NCBI GenBank assembly: GCA_965234545.1
Contig: OZ248348.1
Location: 744,001-808,000 of the forward strand
From: Methylotenera sp965234545
Lineage (GTDB): Bacteria > Pseudomonadota > Gammaproteobacteria > Burkholderiales > Methylophilaceae
Length of the DNA stretch: 64,000 bases
Direction: 5' to 3'
Positions 1-8,688 of the stretch are shown here, one piece after another. Every line of letters starts with the position of its first letter. Positions within the stretch are counted from its first letter, which is position 1. A model generated the notes under the pieces. That model saw only the letters and a program-made list of their open reading frames with translations, had not been told where the DNA came from and did no database searches. The translations under genes were made by a program, and so were the position numbers.

Positions 1-451
1 CTGCGCCAAGGTAACTAATGGTTAATAAACTGCCGTTTCTTCCTGCCATCATTGGGTAGGCGGCTTTTGCCATAGCGGCAAAGCTGTATGAGCTGATGTC
101 ATGGGCGATGCGGAAATTTTCCCTGGTGACTTTTTCTAGGTAATCGCCATCTAATGCGTCTTTAGGCACGAAGGCTACCGAATGCACGATGCAGTCTATG
201 CCATCCCAGTGTTTGGCAATGGCAGGAAATAAGGCATCAATTTGACTGTCTTCAGCCACGTCGCAATGAAAAAGCAAAGTAGAGCCAAAATCTGCTGCCA
301 ATTTTGCCACGCGGTCTTGGTGTTTCTCCATTTGGTAGGTAAAGGCAAGCTCTGCACCTTCGCGTTTCATTGCTTCAGCGATACCGTAAGCAATTGAACG
401 ATTGCTCAGTAATCCGGCAATTAATATTTTTTTACCTGCTAAAAATCCCAT
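1..451 (-). CDS. fabI: enoyl-ACP reductase FabI, 5' part (cut by window edge)
   Basis: NADH-dependent enoyl-[acyl-carrier-protein] reductase of type II fatty acid synthesis (family knowledge). The visible 150 residues begin MGFLAGKKILIAGLLSNRS, the FabI form of the SDR dinucleotide site, in which the second glycine-rich turn is replaced by SNRSIAYGIA. The segments HCDVAEDSQID, IDCIVHSVAF and LLTISYLGA also match FabI. The catalytic Tyr and Lys lie beyond the window edge. The start ATG is at 451, and the gene follows the permease gene with a 36-base gap on the same strand, so it is probably the last gene of that operon. Confidence 0.93.
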   Translation of the reverse strand, partial: MGFLAGKKILIAGLLSNRSIAYGIAEAMKREGAELAFTYQMEKHQDRVAKLAADFGSTLLFHCDVAEDSQIDALFPAIAKHWDGIDCIVHSVAFVPKDALDGDYLEKVTRENFRIAHDISSYSFAAMAKAAYPMMAGRNGSLLTISYLGA

Positions 452-487
452 AACGTTTTCCCTATTTTATGTCTGCAAATCGACTAG

Positions 488-1309
488 CTAATGTTGGTTG
501 CTTCTTGGATTATACGCATCGCGTAAACCATCCCCAAGCAAATTATAGCCTAACACGGTCAACAATATGGCGAGGCCAGGGAACAAGGACAGCCACCAGG
601 CAAACTGGATGTACTCCTTGCCATCGGTCAAGATGTTGCCCCAGGATGCTTGTGGCGCTTGCACCCCTAAGCCTAAGAAGCTTAGGCCTGATTCCACTAA
701 TACCGCACTGGCTATGCCCAGTATTGAGCTAACAATAATAGGCGTTAGGCTGTTAGGCAATAAATGCCCAAAAATCAGCCTCAAGTCTTTTGCCCCGAGG
801 GCTTGGGCGGCCAATACAAATTCGCGGTTTCGCAGGCTTAAAAACTCCGCCCTAACTAATCGCGTCACCCCCATCCATGAGGTCAAGCCTATGACTATCA
901 TGATGTTCCAGATGGAAGGGCTCAGAAAGGCAATCACGGCCAAGATTAAGAAGAAGGTGGGAATCGACAGCATCACGTCCACCGTACGCATGATTGCTGT
1001 GTCCACCCAACCGCGGTAAAAGCCGGCTATGGCGCCCAGCACGATGCCGATTAGAGTGGCAATGCCGACGGCAACAAAACCGACCATGAGTGAGATGCGT
1101 GCACCGTAAAGCATGCGGGAAAAGACGTCGCGCCCCAGGCCGTCGGTGCCCATTAGGTGCAATTGGGAAGGGGCCAGCAATATGGCTTTGACATCGATGG
1201 CGTTCGGATCGTATGGCGCAATAAGTGGGGCTATTGCAGCTAACAACAGTATGCTGCTAATAATAATAAAGCCGATTAAGGTAAGCGGATTTTGCCAGAC
1301 CAGTTTCAT
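488..1309 (-). CDS. oligopeptide/dipeptide-type ABC transporter permease, DppC/YejE-like
   Basis: Inner-membrane permease of a peptide-type ABC importer. The N-terminal segment (TLIGFIIISSILLLAAIAPL) is a membrane anchor followed by YDPN, typical of OppC_N. The cytoplasmic EAA loop that contacts the ATPase reads AAQALGAKDLRLIFGHLLPNS, and the C-terminal signature ESGLSFLGLGVQAPQASWG is characteristic of DppC/OppC. I chose the ATG at 1309 because it overlaps the stop of the upstream permease as TAATG, a coupled arrangement; an upstream in-frame start at 1345 would add 12 residues inside the neighbour. It pairs with the next gene (DppB-like). No ATP-binding subunit is present in the window, so the substrate cannot be named. 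Confidence 0.9.
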   Translation of the reverse strand: MKLVWQNPLTLIGFIIISSILLLAAIAPLIAPYDPNAIDVKAILLAPSQLHLMGTDGLGRDVFSRMLYGARISLMVGFVAVGIATLIGIVLGAIAGFYRGWVDTAIMRTVDVMLSIPTFFLILAVIAFLSPSIWNIMIVIGLTSWMGVTRLVRAEFLSLRNREFVLAAQALGAKDLRLIFGHLLPNSLTPIIVSSILGIASAVLVESGLSFLGLGVQAPQASWGNILTDGKEYIQFAWWLSLFPGLAILLTVLGYNLLGDGLRDAYNPRSNQH

Positions 1310-2325
1310 TACATCACCCCTCTTCTGACGCGCGGGTCTGCCCATGCGTAAGAGATGTCTGCTAGCAGGTTGCCTAGCATGGTTAGTATGGCGCCTATGG
1401 TTAAAATACCCATGATGACCGGAAAATCCCGCATTAAAACCGCATCGTAAAAAAGCTTGCCCATGCCTGGTATCGCAAAAATACTTTCCGCTATGACCGA
1501 TCCGCCTATTAAGCCGGGGATACTTAAGCCAAAAATAGTGATGAGCGGCAGTAAGGCGTTGCGTAAGGCATGGCCATAGATAATTTTATTTTCATTTAGG
1601 CCTTTGGCGCGAGCGGTGGTGATGTAGTCTTGGTGCAATACATCAAGCATGCCGTTTCTAACAAACAGCGATATGCCGGCTAAACCGGTGATAGCCGATA
1701 TAAATACCGGCAACACCAGGTGCTGCAATGTGTCCCAGATTTGTGCTGGCCATGTGAGGTTTTCGTGGCCCATGCTCTCCAAGCCAGAAATAGGCAGCCA
1801 GCTATGCTGCACGCCCGTCCAGTACATAAGCATCAATGCCAGCCAAAAGCCCGGTATGGCAAACCCTAGAAAAACAAACATGGTAATGCCACGGTCAGGC
1901 CATTGATTTTGCTTCAATGCTGAGATGACGCCCAGCGGTAAGGCGATGCCTATGATGAGAAGCAAGCTCAATACATTGATTAATAAAGTAATGGGCAAGG
2001 CTTCTTGTATCATGCCCAGCGTGACGTTACCGTCTTTATCGGTAGTTTGCCAAAAAACCGGCCTTTGGTGGGAGGCGAAGGACGTGCCAAAGTCTAACTT
2101 GGCTAAGCGTTTAACCCATAAGCCGTATTGCACGATGACCGGCTTGTCTAAATTGTACAAGGCGCGTAATTTCTGTCTGGACTCTTCGCTGGCTTTGGGA
2201 TTGAAACTGGCCTCGCTGGTGGTGATGTCACCGGGTGCGAGGTGCATGATGAAAAATGAAATCAGACTGATGCCAAGTAACAGCGGCACCATCCATAAAA
2301 TGCGTTTTAATAAGTAGCTAGCCAT
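1309..2325 (-). CDS. oligopeptide/dipeptide-type ABC transporter permease, DppB/YejB-like
   Basis: 338-residue inner-membrane permease. The N-terminus (MASYLLKRILWMVPLLLGISL) and the motif MHLAPGD are hallmarks of DppB/OppB proteins. The EAA loop is TARAKGLNENKIIYGHALRNALLP, and the C-terminus has IAESIFAIPGMGKL. About six membrane segments are visible. A roughly 100-residue periplasmic stretch after the first helix resembles YejB more than DppB. It lies 9 bases after the binding-protein gene and its stop overlaps the start of the second permease. The three genes form one import system. The energising ATPase must be encoded elsewhere or shared with another system. Confidence 0.9.
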   Translation of the reverse strand: MASYLLKRILWMVPLLLGISLISFFIMHLAPGDITTSEASFNPKASEESRQKLRALYNLDKPVIVQYGLWVKRLAKLDFGTSFASHQRPVFWQTTDKDGNVTLGMIQEALPITLLINVLSLLLIIGIALPLGVISALKQNQWPDRGITMFVFLGFAIPGFWLALMLMYWTGVQHSWLPISGLESMGHENLTWPAQIWDTLQHLVLPVFISAITGLAGISLFVRNGMLDVLHQDYITTARAKGLNENKIIYGHALRNALLPLITIFGLSIPGLIGGSVIAESIFAIPGMGKLFYDAVLMRDFPVIMGILTIGAILTMLGNLLADISYAWADPRVRRGVM

Positions 2326-2334
2326 GGTTGCCTT

Positions 2335-4008
2335 TTATTGATCATTCATTTCGTTGCGGTAATAGGCTTTAGGAATAAACCACTCGTATGTGTTATGACC
2401 TATGCCGGCCGCTGGGGCAGGGCTGCTAATGCCCTTAACGCGTTTGTGGATGGCCGATAAGCCATAGCCAGCTGACAAGTAAATGACCGGGCTGTCTTCA
2501 AGTAGGATTTTTGAAAAAGCATGGTAAATTTTCATGCGTTTGTCGGGATCTAATTCTATACGGCCTGCTTCCAGTAGCTTGTCAGCTTGCGGGTTGCTGT
2601 AACTGATAAAGTTGAATTGGCCGGGTGCTTGTTGACTTGAATGCCAAATCCCGTACTGATCGGGGTCTAAGGACAAGCTCCAGCCTAATACCACGGCGTC
2701 GAATTGCTTGGGTTTGATGAAGCGGCCTAAAAAGCTTGCCCACTCCAGCACGCGTATATTGACCTCTATGCCCACTTCTTTAAGTCGGCGTTGAATTAAG
2801 ACTGCCGTCATCTCACGTTCTTTGTTTTGATTGGTCAGTATTTCAAAGCTAAAGGGCTTGCCGTCTTTTTCCAGTATGCCATCGCCATTTGTGTCGACAA
2901 AGCCAGCCTCACGCAGCAATGCACGGGCTTTGTTGGGATCGTAAGGGTAGGGCATAAGTTTAGGGTTGCTCCAGCGTGTGCCTGGTTTGTAAGGTGACGC
3001 CACCGGTTCACCCAGTCCTAGTAATACCCCATCGATAATTTCTTGTTTGTCGATGGCGTAGTTGATCGCTTGGCGAACGCGTACATCATCAAACGGTTTG
3101 CGTTTTAAATTAAATCCCATATAGGAGTAGCTGTTACCCAATTCTTTGTACAAACCTATGTTTTTGCTAAGGTCAGGTCTGGATGGGAATATCCTAGCGT
3201 ATTGGATAGGGTTTAAGGCCATGGAGTCTATGTTGTCTGCGCTGAGTTCCAAAAATTGAGCGGCTTTGTCCGGAATAATGCGAGAAAGCAAGTGCTCTAT
3301 ATTGGCTTGACCTTGGCTGGCGTAAGGGTTGCGGCTTAATTCTAGGTATTGGCCATTTTTCCAATCCGACAGTTTGTAATAGTGACTGCCTACCGGATGG
3401 CGTGCAAAAGCCGTGTTGTTAATGTCTTGGTCTTGCAATAAGTGCTTAGGCAGGATGTGTAAGCCTGCCCAAGTATCTAAAGCAGGCGCGTAGGGTACAG
3501 CGTAGGTTACTCTAAATGTCTGCGCATCAGGCGCTTCGGCTTTGCTAACTAATTTAAAATCCGAGCCATAAGGCGTGCGCGTGTTGTCATCCGTTACTTT
3601 TTGCCAAGTAAACAAAACGTCTGCACTGCTTAATGGTTGCTGGTCCGCCCATTTGAGGTTGGGCTTTAAGTGAAAGGTAATGGTACGTTGGTCAGCCGAT
3701 ACTTCCCAAGACTGGGCAAGTTCGCCGGTCAGATCTAAATTTTTGTCGTATTTAAGCAGGCTGTTAAAGATATTTCCAGCAATAGCCGATGCCGCTGATT
3801 CGCCGGCTATCATGGCAATTAAGCCGCTGGGCTCACCCGTCATGGCATCAATCATGGTACCACCTGGGCTAGTCGGGTGAGGCACGTCGTAGTTTAACTT
3901 TAATTTTTTAGCAGCGTCTTCACCATTGCTGCAAGCACTCATGAGGCAAATGCCAAACACTATTAGCCATAGTTGTATGTGTCGTGTGATCTGTGTGGGC
4001 ATTAACAT
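2335..4008 (-). CDS. peptide-binding lipoprotein, SBP family 5 (ABC importer)
   Basis: Periplasmic substrate-binding protein of the extracellular solute-binding family 5 (OppA/DppA/MppA-like). From the ATG at 4008 a hydrophobic signal ends in LMSAC, a lipobox with Cys26, so it should be a lipoprotein. Family features include AQSWEVSADQRTITFHLKPNLKWADQQPL near residues 105-135 and FDDVRVRQAINYAIDK around 310. An in-frame TTG at 4020 overlaps the mltD stop and would add four residues; a further ATG lies at 4002. The adjacency to mltD suggests, by inference, that the ligand could be a murein peptide, but sequence alone cannot show this. Confidence 0.88.
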   Translation of the reverse strand: MLMPTQITRHIQLWLIVFGICLMSACSNGEDAAKKLKLNYDVPHPTSPGGTMIDAMTGEPSGLIAMIAGESAASAIAGNIFNSLLKYDKNLDLTGELAQSWEVSADQRTITFHLKPNLKWADQQPLSSADVLFTWQKVTDDNTRTPYGSDFKLVSKAEAPDAQTFRVTYAVPYAPALDTWAGLHILPKHLLQDQDINNTAFARHPVGSHYYKLSDWKNGQYLELSRNPYASQGQANIEHLLSRIIPDKAAQFLELSADNIDSMALNPIQYARIFPSRPDLSKNIGLYKELGNSYSYMGFNLKRKPFDDVRVRQAINYAIDKQEIIDGVLLGLGEPVASPYKPGTRWSNPKLMPYPYDPNKARALLREAGFVDTNGDGILEKDGKPFSFEILTNQNKEREMTAVLIQRRLKEVGIEVNIRVLEWASFLGRFIKPKQFDAVVLGWSLSLDPDQYGIWHSSQQAPGQFNFISYSNPQADKLLEAGRIELDPDKRMKIYHAFSKILLEDSPVIYLSAGYGLSAIHKRVKGISSPAPAAGIGHNTYEWFIPKAYYRNEMNDQ

Positions 4009-4016
4009 GGCATTAA

Positions 4017-5747
4017 TCAATTATTTTTTCGAGTTTGGGCTACGCTTTTTTTAAGTTTTTTATGCTGAGATTTACTGGTCTTGGTTTTTTTTAACTTGCT
4101 TTTATTTGCTTTGCTTTTTTTAACTTTTGCTTTGTTTTTCTCAGGCAATTTTTTTTCACTCGCATTGCTTTCCAGCTTAGCCGATTCAGTTTGCGTGCTG
4201 GGTGTGGCCGCATTGTTAATGCTCAAAGTTTGACCAATTTTTATGTCTTGGTTCGCTAGACTATTGGCGTTCACGATATCGTCTATGCTAACTTGGTAGA
4301 GCTTGGCAATGGCAAAAATGGTCTCGCCTTTTTTAACTAGGTGTGTGACGTTATTGGCCTTGCTAGGTTCCGTTTCGTCGGTGTTATTGAGCGAATTTTT
4401 TTCTACCAGATTAGCATCCGTACTGTGCGTCAGGCTTGGGTCTAATGGGTAAGCATTGCTGTTGGCATCGGCAGTCTTGAGCGGGTTGCTGTTGGGCGTA
4501 AAGTCTGTTTTGTTACCGTTCGGTACCAAGATGGTTGAAGCATTTTTTATTTTATTTTGATTGGGTAGGTTGTTGACATTGCGAAGTTTGGACAGTTGTA
4601 TGCCAAATTTGGCGGCTATTTTCTCCATGCGTTCACCGCGTTTTGCTAAATAGGTTTTCCAACTGACCAAGGGTTTATTGTAATTGGCTAAATTATCCCT
4701 AAAAGTCTGAGCAGCAAGAATGGGCAGCAGCAGTTCGTGTTTTTCATCGTTATTGCCTATGAGCGGCCTGTTGTTGCTTGGATTAAGGGCTAAAAATTCC
4801 TCATCACTGATTTCGGCTAATTTAGCAGCCAAGTGCGCGTCAATCTGAGCAGGGGCAGAAACGCGGGTGAAGTATGCCGTATTGGCTATGGTTTGAATTT
4901 TTAAGCCGTACTTGCCCGGGTTGGTCATGATGTTTTTAACGGCTTGCAATTTAGGTACGTAATTTCGGGTTTCCGGCGGTAAGTTCAAACTTTCATAGTC
5001 CGTGCCTAGGCCTAATCTGCGATTTCGCTCTATCGCCCGGCCTACGGTACCTTCGCCGGCATTGTAGGCCGCCAGGGCTAAATCCCATGAGCCAAACATG
5101 CCATGCAGTTTTTGCAAATAGGTCAGCGCCGCATCGGTCGCCACGATCACGTTGCGTCGGTTGTCTATCCACCAATTTTGTTGCAAGCCAAAATGCTTGC
5201 CGGTGGACGGGATGAACTGCCAAATGCCGGATGCCTGACTTCTCGAATAGGCTTGGGGGTTGTAGGCGCTTTCTATCATGGGGAGCAAAGCGATTTCTGT
5301 TGGCATACCGCGTTTTTCCACTTCTTCTACTATGTGAAACAAGTATTTTTGACTGCGTTCTACCATGCGCCTAATGTAGTCTGGCCTAGTGCTATACCAT
5401 TTCTCGTGATTTGCAACTAAGTTAGAGGTGGAGTCCGGCATGGCATAACCGTCTTTTATTCTTTGCCACAGGTCATCGCTGCTGATCACGATAACAGGAG
5501 TGGCTTCGTCGCTTAGATTGCGTAGGGAGGAATCTATGTTGACGCCTTGTGAGTTAGCTGGCGTTTTTTTATTGGTTAGGGCATCTGCCGAGCTGGGCTC
5601 TTTATTGCTGAATTTGGATGCTTCTTCACCGCTGATGGTGATTTCTTCCCCGATTACATTCGATTCAGCATAACTTGCCGTGACCGGGAGCAGTAAGCTG
5701 CTTGCTATAAGAAGGCGGGCGATAATATGGCTAGAAGAATTCGTCAA
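4017..5747 (-). CDS. mltD: membrane-bound lytic murein transglycosylase D (SLT + LysM)
   Basis: Cleaves the MurNAc-GlcNAc bond of peptidoglycan to form 1,6-anhydro products (family knowledge). The SLT domain spans about residues 130-260 with the catalytic Glu in IESAYNP (Glu159 from this start), then SQASGIWQFIPSTG and AAYNAGEG. Two LysM-like segments follow: KTYLAKRGERMEKIAAKFGI, and a clear one beginning HLVKKGETIFAIAKLYQVS. The protein ends in about 40 residues dominated by Lys. Start choice: the reading frame is open to 5840, but a sigma-70-like promoter covers 5812-5840, so a start at the TTG at 5747 is preferred. It gives a compact signal peptide, IIARLLIASSLLLPVTASYA. The gene lies next to gloB, as in E. 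coli. No lipobox is seen. Confidence 0.9.
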   Translation of the reverse strand: MTNSSSHIIARLLIASSLLLPVTASYAESNVIGEEITISGEEASKFSNKEPSSADALTNKKTPANSQGVNIDSSLRNLSDEATPVIVISSDDLWQRIKDGYAMPDSTSNLVANHEKWYSTRPDYIRRMVERSQKYLFHIVEEVEKRGMPTEIALLPMIESAYNPQAYSRSQASGIWQFIPSTGKHFGLQQNWWIDNRRNVIVATDAALTYLQKLHGMFGSWDLALAAYNAGEGTVGRAIERNRRLGLGTDYESLNLPPETRNYVPKLQAVKNIMTNPGKYGLKIQTIANTAYFTRVSAPAQIDAHLAAKLAEISDEEFLALNPSNNRPLIGNNDEKHELLLPILAAQTFRDNLANYNKPLVSWKTYLAKRGERMEKIAAKFGIQLSKLRNVNNLPNQNKIKNASTILVPNGNKTDFTPNSNPLKTADANSNAYPLDPSLTHSTDANLVEKNSLNNTDETEPSKANNVTHLVKKGETIFAIAKLYQVSIDDIVNANSLANQDIKIGQTLSINNAATPSTQTESAKLESNASEKKLPEKNKAKVKKSKANKSKLKKTKTSKSQHKKLKKSVAQTRKNN

Positions 5748-5811
5748 TGATGGCTTAAGGTGTGAGTGGGCGTAGCAACTGCGGCTGCTTGCCCTGGTTA
5801 AATAAGACCGT

Positions 5812-5840
5812 ATAGTAAAAAACAATGGCCTTAAAGTCAA
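5812..5840 (-). promoter_or_regulatory. candidate sigma-70 promoter of mltD
   Basis: On the minus strand a -35 TTGACT (5840-5835) is followed after 17 bases by TACTAT (5817-5812), giving a predicted start of transcription near 5805. It lies between gloB and the preferred mltD start, so mltD and the peptide-transport genes could be expressed separately from gloB. Four of six bases match in the -10. Confidence 0.4.
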
Positions 5841-5888
5841 GGTGTAAATATTTAATAATTACTTTAAGTATTTAATTTAAATATATGA

Positions 5889-6668
5889 TTAATATACATT
5901 TCTTAACTCCCTTATTCTGCTGAAAACAGCTACCTCATCTGCTGAATTTAATCCGCTGGCGACTTGAATGCTAGCGATATGGCAACGTAAAAAAGGATTG
6001 GTCGCGCGTTCCAGTTCGATGTTAGATGGCAAGCTGGCCATGCCTTTGTCGCGCAGCGCTTGCGTGTCTAGCTTACGTTTTTGCAACGCTGGGTTGCTTG
6101 GCTCCAGGCTCAAGGCAAAGTCAATGTTGCGCAATGTGTATTCGTGAGTGCAATAGACTTGAGTGCTGCCGGCTAAGGCGGCTAAGCGTTTTAGCGAGTG
6201 GTGCATTTGCTCTGGCGTGCCTTCAAATAAACGGCCGCAGCCGGCGCCAAATAGGGTGTCCCCACAAAACAGGCATGGCTCGCCTAGCTTGTTTTCAGTG
6301 TAGTAGGCCACGTGGCCTAAGGTGTGGCCTGGCAAGTGCATGACGTTAAAATTCAGCCCCAGGTCGATCAGCTCTACCGCCTGTTGGTCATCGACTTGGG
6401 TGTGCGCAAACGAGTAAGTCTCAAGTTTTGGCGCATAAATGCCTACATCAGGATACGCTTTAATTAATGCGCTTACCCCGGCAATGTGGTCTTGATGGTG
6501 GTGGGTGATGAGTATGCCGCTTAGGCTAAGATTGAGTTGCTTGAGCGTTTGTATGACTGGCTGGGCGTCACCTGGATCAACGGCTACAGCTTGCAGGCCG
6601 TTGTGTATGAGCCAGATATAATTATCCTTAAATGCTGGAATGGGTATAATTTGAACATTATGATGCAT
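5889..6668 (-). CDS. gloB: hydroxyacylglutathione hydrolase (glyoxalase II)
   Basis: Hydrolyses S-lactoylglutathione to lactate and glutathione in methylglyoxal detoxification. The metallo-beta-lactamase metal motif THHHQDH is at residues 55-61, followed by the ligands in LPGHTLGHVAYY and FCGDTLFGAGCGRLFEGTPEQM. The C-terminal HAGH domain carries YCTHEYTLRNIDFAL. I chose the ATG at 6668 (259 residues, normal length), which yields the usual N-terminus ending in PIPAFKDNYIW; an upstream start at 6704 would overlap the divergent methyltransferase gene. mltD-gloB-methyltransferase-rnhA-dnaQ is also the E. coli order. Confidence 0.95.
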   Translation of the reverse strand: MHHNVQIIPIPAFKDNYIWLIHNGLQAVAVDPGDAQPVIQTLKQLNLSLSGILITHHHQDHIAGVSALIKAYPDVGIYAPKLETYSFAHTQVDDQQAVELIDLGLNFNVMHLPGHTLGHVAYYTENKLGEPCLFCGDTLFGAGCGRLFEGTPEQMHHSLKRLAALAGSTQVYCTHEYTLRNIDFALSLEPSNPALQKRKLDTQALRDKGMASLPSNIELERATNPFLRCHIASIQVASGLNSADEVAVFSRIRELRNVY

Positions 6669-6697
6669 ACCCACTATCATTTGTTCTATACGGTTAA

Positions 6698-7510
6698 ATG
6701 TCAATAGCAGCGGCGTCCATACAAGATTGGTTCAAATCCACAGCAGGCCAGTATTTGCAAGCCAGCGAAAAACCCTTATTTGACCAAGCAGTATCCGATC
6801 TATTTGGCTTTAATGCGCTGCAGGTGGGGCCTATGCCGCTAGATTTGTTGGCTAACTCACGCATGCCCAATCGCTATAAAGCTTTAGCTACTGAAGCCGG
6901 TGGCATGTTGAATGGCGAACACCCGGCTAACGTGGTGTGCAGCGATGATTTTTTACCCTTTGCTGAAATGAGTTTGGACTTATTGCTTTTGCCGCATAGG
7001 CTGGAGTTCAGTAATAGGCCACACCAAACCTTGCGTGAGGCTACTCGCGTAATGATGCCGGATGGACATTTGATTATTTCCGGCTTTAATCCCATCAGCG
7101 CCTGGGGCGCGTGTGCGTTTGTAAAAAAACTATTTTGTAAGCAGTTAAATTACCCATGGCATGCTCGCTTGATAGGCTTGAATCGCTTAAAAGATTGGTT
7201 AGCTTTGCTGGGTTTTGAGGTTGTCGCCGTGCGCAGCTGTTGCCATGTCCCGCCGTTTGAAAATGTTGCTTGGCATAAGCGCCTGTTATTTATGGATAAG
7301 CTAGGCCAGCATGCCTTTTCGAGATTGGCCGGCGTCTATTTTATCGTGGCCAAAAAACGCGTGCCCGGCATGACGCCCATTAAACCGAATTGGAAACAAT
7401 CGGGCGCCACCAATTTACTGACGGCTAGACCCAAATCCATTGGCAGGCCAACTAAGTCGCGAGACAAATTAAACCGTTTATCCAGAAAGACATTAGAAAA
7501 AACACCATGA
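6698..7510 (+). CDS. SAM-dependent methyltransferase, YafS-like
   Basis: 270 residues; a class I methyltransferase-like protein in the position of E. coli yafS, between gloB and rnhA. The visible core is MSLDLLLLPHRLEFSNRPHQTLREATRVMMPDGHLIISGFNP, a Methyltransf_11-type acidic strand, post-motif and strand 5. The first SAM-binding glycine loop is not obvious: the N-terminal part has GFNALQVGPMPLDLL where a G-x-G would be expected. The C-terminus is basic (KSIGRPTKSRDKLNRLSRKT) and probably disordered. Substrate unknown. The ATG is 29 bases from the divergent gloB start, and the stop overlaps rnhA as ATGA, so the two are translationally coupled. Confidence 0.82.
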   Translation: MSIAAASIQDWFKSTAGQYLQASEKPLFDQAVSDLFGFNALQVGPMPLDLLANSRMPNRYKALATEAGGMLNGEHPANVVCSDDFLPFAEMSLDLLLLPHRLEFSNRPHQTLREATRVMMPDGHLIISGFNPISAWGACAFVKKLFCKQLNYPWHARLIGLNRLKDWLALLGFEVVAVRSCCHVPPFENVAWHKRLLFMDKLGQHAFSRLAGVYFIVAKKRVPGMTPIKPNWKQSGATNLLTARPKSIGRPTKSRDKLNRLSRKTLEKTP

Positions 7511-7968
7511 GCACGACTAAAGCAGTGGAAATTTACGCCGATGGGGCATGCAAAGGCAACCCAGGTCCTGGGGGCTGGGGCGCTTGGATTAGTTACGCTG
7601 GCCAAGAAAAAGAACTGTTTGGTGGCGAGTTGCTCACCACCAATAACCGCATGGAGTTAACTGCGGTGATACGCGCCCTTGAGGCGCTAAATCGCAGCTG
7701 CCATGCAAAGGTTTACACGGATTCGGTGTACGTGCAGAAAGGCATTTCCGAATGGATAGTCGGCTGGAAAGCCAGGAATTGGCGGACGGCAGATAAAAAA
7801 CCGGTGAAAAACGATGATTTATGGCGCATTTTAGATGGCCTAGCCCAGCAGCATACGGTGCAATGGATATGGGTTAAAGGGCACGCCGGCAATGTTGGTA
7901 ATGAGCGGGCTGACAGTTTGGCTAATAAGGGCGTGGAGCAGGTTTTACAGGAGGCATTATCAACATGA
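7507..7968 (+). CDS. rnhA: ribonuclease HI
   Basis: Degrades the RNA strand of RNA-DNA hybrids. The four acidic residues are visible: Asp in YADGACKGNPGPGG, Glu in NNRMELTAVI, Asp in YTDSVYVQKGI and Asp in NERADSLAN. The basic handle region WIVGWKARNWRTADKKPVKN matches E. coli RNase HI. At 153 residues it is the standard length. It overlaps the preceding methyltransferase gene and the following dnaQ by 4 bases each (ATGA), so the three are one translational unit. Confidence 0.97.
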   Translation: MSTTKAVEIYADGACKGNPGPGGWGAWISYAGQEKELFGGELLTTNNRMELTAVIRALEALNRSCHAKVYTDSVYVQKGISEWIVGWKARNWRTADKKPVKNDDLWRILDGLAQQHTVQWIWVKGHAGNVGNERADSLANKGVEQVLQEALST

Positions 7969-8675
7969 GGCAAATCTTTTTGGATACGGAAACCACCGGT
8001 TTGTACCATGCACAAGGCCATAGGGTGATAGAGATTGCCGCGGTTGAGGTGGTCAACCGCCGATTAACCAAACAGCATTTTCATTATTACCTCAATCCCG
8101 ATCGTGAAATAGACCAAGGCGCACAAGAGGTGCACGGTATTTCTTTGGAATTTTTGCAGGACAAGCCGCGCTTTCCTGACATCGTTAATGAGTTGTTGGA
8201 TTTCATTGCCGATGCCGAGCTGATTATGCATAACGCACCCTTTGACGTGGGCTTTTTAAATTGCGAGCTGGGTTTGATCGAGCAAAAGCCCTTGGAAAGC
8301 ATCGTCGCTAGGGTGACCGATACGCTTAAAATAGCCAAAGAAATGCGCCCAGGTCAGCGTAATAGTTTGGATGCTTTGTGTCGACATTTTGGCATAGACA
8401 ACACTAAACGTACCTTGCACGGCGCCTTATTGGATGCGGAATTGTTGGCCGATGTGTACATGGCCATGACGCGTGGGCAAGACAGTCTGATGATCAGCAT
8501 GGACCAGCCTCAAACAACGCTTGCGGTAGAACCTAAGGCTGCGTTTAATCAAGCGGGCATGGTTAAATTAGCGAATGCTACTGAGCTAGAAGCGCATGCT
8601 GCTTATTTGGCGGCATTGGATAAATCCGGGGATTGCTTATGGGCCGCCTTGGAATCAGCAACAATTGAAAAATAA
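7965..8675 (+). CDS. dnaQ: DNA polymerase III epsilon subunit (3'-5' proofreading exonuclease)
   Basis: Proofreading subunit of the replicative polymerase core. DEDDh exonuclease motifs are all present: ExoI FLDTETTGL at residues 6-13, ExoII LIMHNAPFDVGF near 90, and ExoIII HGALLDAELLADVY near 155. The C-terminal tail of about 60 residues would bind the alpha subunit. A QxxLxF-like clamp motif is not clear by eye. 236 residues is close to the E. coli length. The gene overlaps rnhA by ATGA. In E. coli the two are divergent; here they are co-directional. Confidence 0.96.
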   Translation: MRQIFLDTETTGLYHAQGHRVIEIAAVEVVNRRLTKQHFHYYLNPDREIDQGAQEVHGISLEFLQDKPRFPDIVNELLDFIADAELIMHNAPFDVGFLNCELGLIEQKPLESIVARVTDTLKIAKEMRPGQRNSLDALCRHFGIDNTKRTLHGALLDAELLADVYMAMTRGQDSLMISMDQPQTTLAVEPKAAFNQAGMVKLANATELEAHAAYLAALDKSGDCLWAALESATIEK

Positions 8676-8688
8676 GAAAGTAATCTGC

